DNA of 64,000 nt, taken from NCBI RefSeq assembly GCF_022790535.1, contig NZ_LOHG01000001.1, forward strand, positions 158,913 through 222,912. The letters are read 5' to 3'. Of the stretch, positions 27,861 through 36,966 are shown in pieces. The DNA comes from Pseudomonas maioricensis. Lineage in GTDB: Bacteria > Pseudomonadota > Gammaproteobacteria > Pseudomonadales > Pseudomonadaceae. The notes below the pieces were generated by a model, which saw only the letters and a list, made by a program, of their open reading frames with translations, did no database searches and had not been told where the DNA came from. Made by a program: the position numbers and the translations under genes. Position 1 is the first letter of the stretch. Each line of letters opens with the position of its first letter.

Positions 27861-29149
27861 ACAGCCTCCCCCGCCAATTGCTTGAGGGCCTTGCTGAAGA
27901 AGTCGCGACCACCGAAGTTGCCGGATTTCAACGCCAGGGCCAGGGACTGGTTGCCGCTGCTGACGGTTGCGGGGACACCCGGATCAATCTGCGCGCCGAT
28001 TTTGAGCAGTTGCACGCCCAATGCCTGAACAACAGCACCGGACGTTTCACCGCCCGCTACGACAAAGCGGCGCACGCCAGCATTAAGCAGGCCTTTGGCG
28101 ATCTGTCCCAGTGCGTCTTCAACCAGAGCTCCCGCACGTTCAACGCCCAGTTTTTCCTGCACGGCTTTGACTTCGTTTGGCGAGCTGGTGGCGTAGATCA
28201 ATACGGTTTCACCAGCTTTGCGAGCGAACTCCAGCGCCTGTTCAACCACCGGACGGCCTGCCGCCAGTTCCAGAGGGTTGATACGCAGGGCAGGGCGATT
28301 GGCTTCCAGCCAGGCCGCGACCTGACCATTGGTGGCGACCGAAGCGCTACCTGCCAACACCACTTCACCACCGGCAACAGGGTCAAGTTTGGCGGCGTCG
28401 ATGTCGCGCAATTTGCCAGCCTTGCGGAAGTTGCCCGGCAAGCCCAACGCCAGACCCGAACCACCGGTTAGCAGGGGCAGGTCAGCACAAGCCTCGCCCA
28501 AGGTATAGAGATCGGCATCGGACAGAGCATCGGCAATAGCCATGCTCACACCTTCGGCGCGCAATTCGGCAATCTTGCTGCGCACCCCTTCAACGCCTTT
28601 GGCGATGCTGTCGTAGCGCAGCAGGCCGACTTTCTGTTTCGTTTGCGATTGCAGCACACGTACCAGATTGGCGTCGGTCATCGGCGTCAGCGGGTGATGC
28701 TGCATGCCGGATTCGCTGAGCAACTGGTCCTGAACGAACAGGTGACCACGGAAGATTGTGCGGCCGTTTTCCGGGAACGCCGGGCACGCCAGCGTGAAGT
28801 CGCTGCCGAGCTTTTTCAGCAATGCTTCGCTGACCTGGCCGATGTTGCCCGCAGCCGTGGAGTCGAACGTCGAGCAGTATTTGAAGAAGATCTGCTCGCA
28901 GCCACGCTCGCGCAGCCATTCCAGTGCAGCGAGGGATTCTTCGACAGCTTCGGCGGCAGGCGTGGTGCGGGATTTCAAAGCAATGACGATTGCGTCAGCG
29001 TCCAGATCGGCCGCCATTTCAGCGGTCGGAATGCCGATGCTTTGCACGGTACGCATGCCACCACGCACCAGCATGTTGGCCAGGTCGGTGGCGCCGGTGA
29101 AATCGTCGGCGATGCAGCCCAGCAACGGGCGCACAGGAGAATTACTCAT
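27857..29149 (-). CDS. otnK: 3-oxo-tetronate kinase
   Basis: The 430-residue kinase of the DUF1537 family has the N-terminal motif LGCIADDFTGATDLANMLVRGG (4-25), FKYCSTFDSTAAGNIG for sugar binding, and the C-terminal nucleotide part FVVAGGETSGAVVQAL near 365. It phosphorylates the ketoacid made by the upstream dehydrogenase and isomerase. Ten bases separate it from ltnD, and it overlaps otnC. Confidence 0.92.
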   Translation of the reverse strand: MSNSPVRPLLGCIADDFTGATDLANMLVRGGMRTVQSIGIPTAEMAADLDADAIVIALKSRTTPAAEAVEESLAALEWLRERGCEQIFFKYCSTFDSTAAGNIGQVSEALLKKLGSDFTLACPAFPENGRTIFRGHLFVQDQLLSESGMQHHPLTPMTDANLVRVLQSQTKQKVGLLRYDSIAKGVEGVRSKIAELRAEGVSMAIADALSDADLYTLGEACADLPLLTGGSGLALGLPGNFRKAGKLRDIDAAKLDPVAGGEVVLAGSASVATNGQVAAWLEANRPALRINPLELAAGRPVVEQALEFARKAGETVLIYATSSPNEVKAVQEKLGVERAGALVEDALGQIAKGLLNAGVRRFVVAGGETSGAVVQALGVQLLKIGAQIDPGVPATVSSGNQSLALALKSGNFGGRDFFSKALKQLAGEAV

Positions 29150-29159
29150 CGGTCGCCCC

Positions 29160-30065
29160 TTAAGCTTGTTCTGGCTTGGCTTTCGGCAATTCGATGCCCG
29201 GGAAAATCTTGATCACGGCGGAGTCATCCTCACGACCGTAACCGGCGCTGGAAGCCTGCATGAACATCTGGTGTGCAGTGGCCGACAGCGGCAGCGGGAA
29301 TTTGCTGGTGCGAGCGGTATCCAGTACCAGGCCCAGATCCTTGACGAAGATATCCACAGCCGACAGCGGCGTGTAATCAGCTTTGAGGATGTGCGGCACA
29401 CGGTTTTCGAACATCCACGAGTTACCGGCACTGTTGGTGATCACTTCGTAAAGCGCGTCGGCGTCGACGCCTTCACGCAGGCCCAGGGCCATGGCTTCAG
29501 CACTGGCGGCGATGTGCACACCGGCCAGTAACTGGTTGATGATTTTGACTTTTGAACCGAGGCCGTGGACGTCGCCCAGGCGATAAACCTTGCCCGCCAT
29601 GCCGTCGAGAATGGCCTGAGCCTTGGCGTAGGATTCAGCCGGGCCGGAGGTCATCATGGTCATCTGACCTGCGGCTGCTTTAGCGGCGCCGCCGGAGATC
29701 GGTGCATCAAGGTACAGCAGGCCTTTATCGACCAGACGTTGACCCAGCTCGACGGCAAAGGTCGGCGCGACGGTGGCGCAGCCGATGACCAGGCTGCCAG
29801 GGCGCAGTGCTGCGATGGCGCCGTTCTCACCAAACAATACGGTTTCGGTCTGCTCAGCGTTGACCACGACAGTGATGATCACATCACAGGCGGCTGCCAT
29901 GGCAGCAGGGGATGCACAAGCAACGCCGCCTTCGGTGGCGAACTGCTCGGTCACGGCGCTGCGGACATCACACGCATGCACATTGAAACCACTGCGCAGC
30001 AACGAGCGGGCAATGCCCAAACCCATCGCACCCAAGCCAATAACGCCGACATTCTTGTTAGTCAT
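29160..30065 (-). CDS. ltnD: L-threonate dehydrogenase
   Basis: The 301-residue 3-hydroxyisobutyrate-dehydrogenase-like enzyme has the NAD motif GVIGLGAMGLGIA (6-18), DAPISGGAAKAAAGQM for substrate binding and the catalytic lysine in LGSKVKIINQLLAGVH. It oxidises L-threonate to 2-oxo-tetronate, the first step of this pathway. The start is MTNKNVGVIG at 30065, with GAGGAAAAC upstream; an in-frame ATG at 30254 would translate through the promoter region and a repeat. It is the first gene of ltnD-otnK-otnC-gntP-otnI. Confidence 0.92.
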   Translation of the reverse strand: MTNKNVGVIGLGAMGLGIARSLLRSGFNVHACDVRSAVTEQFATEGGVACASPAAMAAACDVIITVVVNAEQTETVLFGENGAIAALRPGSLVIGCATVAPTFAVELGQRLVDKGLLYLDAPISGGAAKAAAGQMTMMTSGPAESYAKAQAILDGMAGKVYRLGDVHGLGSKVKIINQLLAGVHIAASAEAMALGLREGVDADALYEVITNSAGNSWMFENRVPHILKADYTPLSAVDIFVKDLGLVLDTARTSKFPLPLSATAHQMFMQASSAGYGREDDSAVIKIFPGIELPKAKPEQA

Positions 30066-30130
30066 GCTGTTTTCCTCGGATGGTTGCCGATGCTCGTCAC
30101 TGCCAGCAATCGGTCGGAATTGTTCTGATC

Positions 30131-30216
30131 TGTGAATCCGATAGTGAATCAGTGAGCAGATAATGTGAAGTATTATTTCTTGTTCACATGGATTCACATT
30201 GGTTGAGCATTCACGA
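30131..30216. promoter_or_regulatory. Cluster of TGTGAAT half-sites upstream of ltnD
   Basis: Direct copies TGTGAATCC (30131), AGTGAATCA (30143) and ATGTGAAGT (30164) are followed by inverted copies in TTCACATGGATTCACATT (30183-30200) and CATTCACG (30209). Such repeated half-sites are typical for DeoR-family repressors, and a DeoR gene lies just beyond. I infer that this is the threonate operon operator. Confidence 0.6.
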
Positions 30217-30218
30217 CT

Positions 30219-30291
30219 TGTAGGAGCTGCCGAAGGCTGCGAAAGCGATTTCACATGGAAAACCGCTTCGCAGCCTTCGGCAGCTCCTACA
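30219..30291. repeat. Extragenic palindrome, GCTGCCGAAGGCTGCG class
   Basis: TGTAGGAGCTGCCGAAGGCT and its complement AGCCTTCGGCAGCTCCTACA flank a 30-base centre. It shares only the TGTAGGAG end with other copies in the window. Confidence 0.9.
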
Positions 30292-30307
30292 GGATAAGGT
30301 GGGGCTC

Positions 30308-30598
30308 TTACTTACTGCTTTTGATCTGAACGAGCTGGCCATCAATGAACCGCAGGGTGCGGTACATGCCGTTCTCTGGCCCATAGACCCAGGTTTCAAC
30401 GGTGACGGCGCCGTGTTTCAGCTGGCCATTGGCAGCCATTGCGGGCGGGATAATCTGGCGATCGGCGGGCGGGCCGCATTTGCGCAGCACTTCAACAGCC
30501 AGGTCGCCTTCATTGATCAACGTGCTATTGCAGCGCATCGATGCGTGGGCGTTTGCGCTCAGCAGGGCCAGGGCGACCAGCAGTGCGCGAATTGCCAT
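30308..30598 (-). CDS. DUF2845 family secreted protein
   Basis: The 96-residue protein has a signal peptide (to AHAS, residue 20), then the DUF2845 pattern: MRCNSTLINEGDLAVEVLRKCGPP with two cysteines that probably pair, a WVYGPENGMYRTLRFIDGQLV segment, and a short basic end. The function is unknown; it is probably periplasmic. The gene starts 3 bases after the DeoR stop and is likely co-transcribed with it. Confidence 0.85.
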   Translation of the reverse strand: MAIRALLVALALLSANAHASMRCNSTLINEGDLAVEVLRKCGPPADRQIIPPAMAANGQLKHGAVTVETWVYGPENGMYRTLRFIDGQLVQIKSSK

Positions 30599-30600
30599 GG

Positions 30601-31422
30601 TCAGCGTTGGCCCGCTACGGGCGCCAGCAGCAACTCGACCCGATGCTTGCGAATGCCATCGGCGGCGGCTTCAGCCAGGGCGGCATCGCTAATGATGATG
30701 TCGAACTGTTCCAGCGCGGCAATCTTGTACATGCCGAAGGTGCCGTACTTGGAACTGGTAGCTACCAGCACGGTTTGCGAGGCCGACTGCATGGCGGCTT
30801 GCTTGACCTCGACCTTCAACGCGGAAGGCGTGGTCGTGCCGCGTTGCAAATCCCAGGAACTGGTGGACATGAAAGCGATGTCAGTCGCGAGTTGGCGCAA
30901 GGTCGCGGCAGCAAGACCGCCGACACACGAACGGTTAGGGTGGTCGAGCAAACCGCCGGTATGGATCACATCGACATGCGTGGCGTCCGCCAGCGCGTTG
31001 ACGATGCCGAAGTCGTTGGTGACCACGGTCATGCCTGACAACGCCGCAATGTGCGGGACTATTTCCAGGGTGCTGGTGCCTGCATCCAGGTAGATGGTCA
31101 TGTCGTCGTGCAGAAGACCGGCAGCCAATCGCGCCATGCCTTGCTTCTGCGGCAGCTCGACCACGGCTTTGGATTGATGGCTGGGCTCGCTGTGCAATTG
31201 ACTGGCGATGCGTACGCCACCGGTCACCGAGTAGGCGCGACCTTCCTGTTCCAAAAGGGCGATGTCACGTCGGATGGTCATGTGCGAGCAATCGAACATC
31301 TCCACCAACTGGTGCACGCTAAGCACCTGATGCTTGCGCAACTGACGCAGCATTAACTCCCGACGTTGATCGGGAATCATCGGTGTGCCGCCAACGACGG
31401 CGATCTCCTCTTTGCTGGACAT
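30601..31422 (-). CDS. DeoR-family repressor, probably of the threonate operon
   Basis: The 273-residue regulator has the DeoR helix-turn-helix (VHQLVEMFDCSHMTIRRDIALLEQEGRA, about 36-63) followed by the DeoR sensor domain, with IYLDAGTSTLE for phosphosugar binding, VVTNDF and the C-terminal VLVATSSKYGTFGM. It lies on the same strand upstream of the threonate genes, with a set of TGTGAAT half-sites between, so it probably represses them and responds to a tetronate phosphate. Confidence 0.88.
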   Translation of the reverse strand: MSSKEEIAVVGGTPMIPDQRRELMLRQLRKHQVLSVHQLVEMFDCSHMTIRRDIALLEQEGRAYSVTGGVRIASQLHSEPSHQSKAVVELPQKQGMARLAAGLLHDDMTIYLDAGTSTLEIVPHIAALSGMTVVTNDFGIVNALADATHVDVIHTGGLLDHPNRSCVGGLAAATLRQLATDIAFMSTSSWDLQRGTTTPSALKVEVKQAAMQSASQTVLVATSSKYGTFGMYKIAALEQFDIIISDAALAEAAADGIRKHRVELLLAPVAGQR

Positions 31423-31512
31423 GCGTGCTCCTGAGCCCCGGTAAAACCGCCAGTACGGGCTGGCGGTCGTGGCATCTTAGCCAATCGAGGCACGCATGAC
31501 AGCAGTCGCGAC

Positions 31513-31938
31513 TCAGTGACCGGTATTTTGCCCGGTCGGCTGATCGCGAGTAACCGCCTTCACCAGCTTGCCAATGCTCAACCCCTGCAACAGGATCGAC
31601 GACAGCACCACGATGTAAGTGATGCTCAGCAGCAAGTCGCGTTCCGGCCCCAACGGCAAGGCCAGCGCCAGTGCCACCGAAACACCGCCACGCAGACCGC
31701 CCCAGGTCAGAATGCGGATTGTGCCTTGAGGCACTGTACGCCAGCGGCGCAGTAGCAGGATGGCCGGTGCCACGGTCACAAAACGCGACAGCAGGATCGC
31801 CACCGCCAGCAAGCCCGCCGCGAGCATGTGCGACCAGGAAAACGGCAACAGCAGCAACTCCATGCCGATCAGCGCGAAGAGCAGGGCGTTGAGCATGTCA
31901 TCGAGCAATTCCCAAATTTTGCCAATCGCATTTTTTTG
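31513..31938 (-). pseudogene. Truncated cation:proton antiporter (NhaP type), C-terminal part
   Basis: Only the last 140 residues or so remain (KIWELLDDMLNALLFALIGME, then LTWGGLRGGVSVALALALP, a CPA1 motif). The frame stops at a TGA on the complement of 31939-31941, and the upstream part is replaced by island sequence. The missing N-terminal part is not found elsewhere in the window, so it must lie beyond the far end of the inserted element. The gene is thus inactivated by the insertion. Confidence 0.85.
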
Positions 31939-31998
31939 TCAGTTGTACCTTTTGCCTGTAGAATGGGCATCTTAGCCAGCAGAGCACGGATTTTGTAA

Positions 31999-34287
31999 GT
32001 GACAATCGTCAAAAAAGGGTCGCCCATCGAAAACTATCCCTTCCGAGCTCTGGCGCCTGATGTGGTGGAGTTGTTTCAGCGTTGCGCGGAGCGTAGGAAG
32101 GTGCCGTCGGCGACGACATTGAAGCTTCTCGAATGCTTTTGTGACATCACCAACCAGACCTTATCTTTCCTGAAGCTTTCATCGTCAGCGCTGACCGACA
32201 TCGTTGCGGGTTTTCAAGGGGCGCTGTTCGAACAGGATTTGGTTGGTACGTCTGATGTGACGCGCGGGAAGGTTTCCGTTTATCTGCAAGACATTCTGCT
32301 CGAAGCACGTAATTATGTCCCTTCCATGCCGCCGACAGAATGTGGAAGCGGACTAAGAAAAAAATATAATGCGAAGTGGAAGAAAATCCTTCCTAGGGTT
32401 GATCAGAGTAAAGTCAAATACTGGATGGGTTGGCCTGTAGAAAACCGTAAAGGCACCACGTTGTATTGTCACTTTGCCAATATGTATAACAGTCATGGTT
32501 ATGATTTCACACATGGTCTGTATGAGCAGCTGCGGCTCCATATTTCAGGGTATGGTACAACACAGTTAACTTTGCCTAATAAGATGGCTGGCTTTCTGAG
32601 TGAGAATAGCGATTCCTGGCCTGCGTGCACGTTTAACGATTCGACAATGATTTACAATTTCTTCTGGGATTTCAGAAAGAATTTTTTCATGAGTGGCGAG
32701 GCCTTGGGGCTGGATATCGACGCACAAATGAAAACCTGGAATAAATATATTGGGTTCGTCGAGAAGATCTTCATTCTTCCAGGCTTATGGGCTAAGCCTT
32801 TGGGCGGGAAGCTGCCTTTGTCTCCTGCGAAGCGAATTGATGGTCAGTCGACTAACATTAGAACGAATGATGATGGTGCTGAGGTGAAGGTAAAGCTCGT
32901 GATGGAAATACCATTACATTTGACTGAATCTGAAGCTATTGAAATTTTATTTGTTTCTATATCTAAGAGGCTGGAAATTATTGAGCGGTGGGCCAAAGCG
33001 CAGGTGGCAGATTTATATAGTCGGGTTCTCCGTCGAAAACAGCTTGCTGCGCAGGGAGAGCTGGTAGACACAACTAAGCGCAAGAAGGGACATCTGCTAA
33101 TAATCCCCAATATTTGCTGTATTTTCGAGACTTATGGTTACGGAGAGCCTTACAGTCATTACGCCTCTTTATCAGTGGATACAAAAGATTCTCAGACACC
33201 CGCTTCTGATTTGGCAAGATATATTGGGATGCCGATGGCGGGGAGTCTCATGCCATTTAAGCTCCTGCTTATTCTAAGGCATCCGATAGTTACATCAGAG
33301 TTTTTGGGTGATTTCGATTTATGGAATAAACTGGGGCATAGGTCTGGATATGTATTGGATGGGACGGTATATAAGCTGGTGGGGTACAAAGATCGTAAGG
33401 GGGCAGGAAGGTCTGAGCAAAAAATCACGCTGACCCCAGAAACTAAAGCTTTGGTCGACCAAGTTATTGAGATCACTGCTCCCCTTCGCGAGTATCTGAA
33501 GTCAGAGGGTGATCCTGCATGGAGAAAGCTGTTTATTACATGCGGTAACGCATTCTCCCCGCCCACCAAAAGCACCCTAACCCCGTGGTCGAGGTCATCA
33601 CTCAAACCTGGTACATATTTGAGAGATAACCTTGTAGCTCAGTTTCGCCCTCATACTGACATGCCTGAAGATGACCTCGTTAGGTTTTTGGAGATGGTGA
33701 GTGCGTCTTCAGTACGCGCATCCAGAGTAACCGAGATATTCATTGAGACGCACAGCGCTCAAACTACCTCTCAGGCTTTAGGCCATGAGAGCTACGATCC
33801 TAATCTCATGGATCATTACCTCCCCAAAGTGATTATCGATTTCCTGCATGAGAGGCGGATGCGAGTATTCAATAAAGTCATAATTTGCCATAGTCTACAG
33901 GATAGCCCGTTTTTATTTCGGGCCAGCAGTTTTCCAAGCGTGGCTGAATTAGATACTTTTCTAGTGAATCATGCTTTTGGAGATATCCCGGCATATCTTC
34001 AAGATCCAGAGGGCCGTCATGAAAAGCTTGAGAACGACGGGACTGTATATGCGTTAGTGTCTGCCGATATTTTAAGCGTGCTGCTCTCGATAAAGCTGGC
34101 GGTTGAACAGGCGCCATCCAATCAAAAAATTAATGCGAAGGCAGTCTACTGGGCGAATTACGCAGGCTTTCTTGAGGGAGAGATTAGTAAGCATCGAGAT
34201 GTCACTTATCGGAGCGATCTACACAAGGCATCACTAACAGCAAGCGCAGGATCAATGGAGAGGTTCGTTTATGAATGCTCCATCTAA
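31999..34287 (+). CDS. Large tyrosine-recombinase-like protein (first of the module)
   Basis: This 762-residue protein starts at GTG 31999. Most of it has no family I can name, but residues 570-610 look like a tyrosine recombinase C-terminal core: SSVRASRVTEIF (R573/R576), then QALGHESYDPNLMDHYL with H596 and Y607 (or Y599). The strand pattern GYKDRKGAGRSEQKITLTPET before it fits the catalytic beta sheet. The gene overlaps the next by 17 bases. It probably acts with the other recombinases in integration and excision. It is AT-rich with rare codons compared with the core genes. Confidence 0.65.
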   Translation: MTIVKKGSPIENYPFRALAPDVVELFQRCAERRKVPSATTLKLLECFCDITNQTLSFLKLSSSALTDIVAGFQGALFEQDLVGTSDVTRGKVSVYLQDILLEARNYVPSMPPTECGSGLRKKYNAKWKKILPRVDQSKVKYWMGWPVENRKGTTLYCHFANMYNSHGYDFTHGLYEQLRLHISGYGTTQLTLPNKMAGFLSENSDSWPACTFNDSTMIYNFFWDFRKNFFMSGEALGLDIDAQMKTWNKYIGFVEKIFILPGLWAKPLGGKLPLSPAKRIDGQSTNIRTNDDGAEVKVKLVMEIPLHLTESEAIEILFVSISKRLEIIERWAKAQVADLYSRVLRRKQLAAQGELVDTTKRKKGHLLIIPNICCIFETYGYGEPYSHYASLSVDTKDSQTPASDLARYIGMPMAGSLMPFKLLLILRHPIVTSEFLGDFDLWNKLGHRSGYVLDGTVYKLVGYKDRKGAGRSEQKITLTPETKALVDQVIEITAPLREYLKSEGDPAWRKLFITCGNAFSPPTKSTLTPWSRSSLKPGTYLRDNLVAQFRPHTDMPEDDLVRFLEMVSASSVRASRVTEIFIETHSAQTTSQALGHESYDPNLMDHYLPKVIIDFLHERRMRVFNKVIICHSLQDSPFLFRASSFPSVAELDTFLVNHAFGDIPAYLQDPEGRHEKLENDGTVYALVSADILSVLLSIKLAVEQAPSNQKINAKAVYWANYAGFLEGEISKHRDVTYRSDLHKASLTASAGSMERFVYECSI

Positions 34288-36358
34288 ACTTGGGTTCCTG
34301 AACGAGCCTCGCTTGGCACCGGCGGAAGCTTTCCGCAAAGCTTCCTGGCTAGCCAATGATTTTAATGCCCCCGTCTGGAGCGTGAATTTCAATGGTGATC
34401 CCTTCCTGCTCAATTGGAAGGTCGCCCTTGACAACAATTCATACCTGACTGATGACGAAAACCTAGATCTACTTAACGGCCTCAAATACTCCCTAATCGG
34501 CGCCACGCGAAATAGCCTGGTTGAAATGGCTAATTCCCAAAGTGTTGAGACATTAAGAAGGAAGTTTCACGCAGCCGTAGGTGTTATTGACTATCTGCTA
34601 ATTCACGCACGTGCGCTTAAACTTTCAAGTGCAGGGTTAGCAGGTTTGTCTGAAGGCGATATGAAATGGATACTTAATAAGCTATCTTCAGAATCCTCGG
34701 TGGCCGAAGCGCTGTATGATTGGTCGGGGAAATTGTGTGAATATGCTCTAGCCCTGTTGAATGAAATTCCAGGTGCGACGATAGCTTCCATATTGGAAGA
34801 GAATCCGTCGATGTCAGAGATAAGTTCTACTCAGCTCGAGTCTAACGAGCTTGATGTTGCGGTTGATAATATTCCGCGTATTCGGGCCGCTTTATACTAT
34901 AAAGGCCACTACGACGGACATAGAGGGTCTGGCTATACGGTAAACTCCGTACGTGTCTCAAACGAGATTTACAAAAATACGATCCGTGGCAGCATGGCCA
35001 AACCGAGGCATGAAATCCTCAGTTTCTATCCGCTTGGAGAATCCTATAAACGTGAGATGGAGGGGGTTAGGGTTACTTCTAGTTCGGGTAGTCTTATGGC
35101 TGAATCCCAGTACAGGCTGTTTTACAATTTCTTATACGGAATGGGGCTGCTTAGAGAACTTGGTATGCCGGGGCCTAGTGAGCGAGTCTTGGATCGAATC
35201 AAAGGTTACACGCCCGAGTTAGCCAAGCCTGGTCGTTTTGTGACAGTGCCGTCCGGCACTATTTTTAAGTTATTCAAAGGTGCTGTCGAGTTTCATTACG
35301 ACCTAGGCCCTCTCGTAGTTGAGGGATTTTGCAGGTTAGCTCGATACTGTGATGAACATGACAAGTCGCTTACAAGCCTAACAGATGAACAGGTTGTTTC
35401 AATTGTTGGCAGTGATTTGGAGCGTCACGGCATAACGAAGCTGGGGCTTGGTTGCAGAAATACAAGTGATGTTGATAGTAGTGGTCTTGAAAATCGCAAA
35501 GGAGCGAAAGAGGACTATTTTGAGCGGCTAAGATCCAATGTAGGCTTGCTTGAACTTGTCTATGTTTATATTGGTGTTATTCAGTTCGTTGCTGGATTGC
35601 TTATGGCGCGGCGAATCGACGAGCTTTTGCAGATCCCCTCAGCACAAGCATTCGACTCCACGAGCACCTGGCTGATGTTTAGGAGAGAAAAGAGCACAAC
35701 AAATACGTATGGTCTCCGTAAGTATGATGCTAGGCCTATAGATCCACTTGCGGTACAGATGCTTGCGCAATTAGTGCGGCTCCAAGAGGGGTTGATTGAT
35801 GCGGGTTTCTCGGCTGAAGCTCCTACTATTTTCTCTGTTCCTTCTCTCCATGGAAGAAAGGTACTATATTCTGCCACGAAAACAAGCATGAATACCTGCT
35901 TCGACTTCCTTTGTGACTACTTCGAGAGTGAAGTTAATGAGGTTGGTCTCCGGTATTATATCAGGCAACACCAGTTGCGCCGCGTGGCGGCTTTATTGTT
36001 TTTTCACGCGTATGGGAAAGGCCACATAGATACACTGCGTTGGATTCTCGGGCATAACGATATTGAGCACGCATGGAGGTACATCACCGATGCTACAGAT
36101 GGCGCATCCCTCCGTGGGGCGGAGGCTCAAATCATTGCTGAGAAATTCTTTACTGGTGATGTGCATAACTATAAATCATTACGTGCGTTGATGAAGGAGC
36201 ATTTTGGAACGGATGATCTTCGCCTTGTAGATCAAGAATCCTTTGCAGAACATCTGGATTACTTGATGAGTAAAGGTGTTGTCAAATTCGAGCCTGTATT
36301 TGTTCTCGGAACTAATGGCAAAGAAATGCAGGTTCTTGTCCACGTAAAGGGTGCATAG
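34271..36358 (+). CDS. Large tyrosine recombinase (GmtZ-like, second of the module)
   Basis: The 695-residue protein has a long helical N-terminal half and a C-terminal recombinase domain with nearly full catalytic set: R447/R448 in GLLMARRIDELLQI, H567 and R570 in RQHQLRR, H595 in LGHNDIEH and the nucleophile candidate Y604 in AWRYI. By size and position it resembles the larger recombinase of gamma-mobile-trio modules or TnpB of Tn554; this is from memory. It overlaps the preceding gene by 17 bases and ends two bases before the next ATG, so the four genes form one operon. Confidence 0.72.
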   Translation: MNAPSKLGFLNEPRLAPAEAFRKASWLANDFNAPVWSVNFNGDPFLLNWKVALDNNSYLTDDENLDLLNGLKYSLIGATRNSLVEMANSQSVETLRRKFHAAVGVIDYLLIHARALKLSSAGLAGLSEGDMKWILNKLSSESSVAEALYDWSGKLCEYALALLNEIPGATIASILEENPSMSEISSTQLESNELDVAVDNIPRIRAALYYKGHYDGHRGSGYTVNSVRVSNEIYKNTIRGSMAKPRHEILSFYPLGESYKREMEGVRVTSSSGSLMAESQYRLFYNFLYGMGLLRELGMPGPSERVLDRIKGYTPELAKPGRFVTVPSGTIFKLFKGAVEFHYDLGPLVVEGFCRLARYCDEHDKSLTSLTDEQVVSIVGSDLERHGITKLGLGCRNTSDVDSSGLENRKGAKEDYFERLRSNVGLLELVYVYIGVIQFVAGLLMARRIDELLQIPSAQAFDSTSTWLMFRREKSTTNTYGLRKYDARPIDPLAVQMLAQLVRLQEGLIDAGFSAEAPTIFSVPSLHGRKVLYSATKTSMNTCFDFLCDYFESEVNEVGLRYYIRQHQLRRVAALLFFHAYGKGHIDTLRWILGHNDIEHAWRYITDATDGASLRGAEAQIIAEKFFTGDVHNYKSLRALMKEHFGTDDLRLVDQESFAEHLDYLMSKGVVKFEPVFVLGTNGKEMQVLVHVKGA

Positions 36359-36360
36359 TC

Positions 36361-36966
36361 ATGGGTAAGCCTAGATCAGAAATTCAAGTTCATAATGAAT
36401 CAATTAAGGCGCGGCAGGTTCTGTTAGAAGACGTACTTGCCAATATACAAAAATACATCTCAAATGAGGTTGTCACTGCTGCTCTAAAAAATCAGGGGGC
36501 TTTGGCTTCCCTTTCTTACAAATTCGACTTGTCTGGAAAGCATTACACTATTGACTCTACAAGTCTGAACACCCTCAAGAAGAAGTCTGATGAATTGCTT
36601 GGTCATCACGGTTTTGCAGGGCTAGAGCGTCTTAGGGGCGTGGCTAAGGATGCAATTGCTGCTTATGGCGGAAGCGACAACAAGCCCACCAAGAAGACCA
36701 AACACGGGCTGGAGCAGATTAATAGCGAGTTGGAACGCACAGTGGTTGCACTGCGCCGCTCTAATTTTAGACTGCTCCAAGGGCTTTCCACCGCTATCTC
36801 GGGAATCAAAGAAACCAGGGATGGTTCTAGTGAGGATGTTCGGAATAAAAGCGCTAGCGAGGCTGTAAATGCACTGTTGGCAATAGTCTCGCTAAATGAG
36901 TCTCCTTTTGACGTGATTCCGTATCACGAGAATATCCAGTCTTTGCGGGTGGTGCGGGGTGAATGA
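36361..36966 (+). CDS. Small helical partner of the recombinase module (GmtX-like)
   Basis: The 201-residue protein is mostly alpha-helical, lysine-rich and without a catalytic motif. The middle part (LERLRGVAKDAIAAY to LEQINSELERTVVALRRSNFRLLQGL) could form a coiled coil. It sits between two recombinase genes and overlaps the next by 8 bases. In Tn554-like and gamma-mobile-trio modules a small third protein assists the recombinases, perhaps by binding ends or setting direction; that is an inference from context. Confidence 0.55.
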   Translation: MGKPRSEIQVHNESIKARQVLLEDVLANIQKYISNEVVTAALKNQGALASLSYKFDLSGKHYTIDSTSLNTLKKKSDELLGHHGFAGLERLRGVAKDAIAAYGGSDNKPTKKTKHGLEQINSELERTVVALRRSNFRLLQGLSTAISGIKETRDGSSEDVRNKSASEAVNALLAIVSLNESPFDVIPYHENIQSLRVVRGE

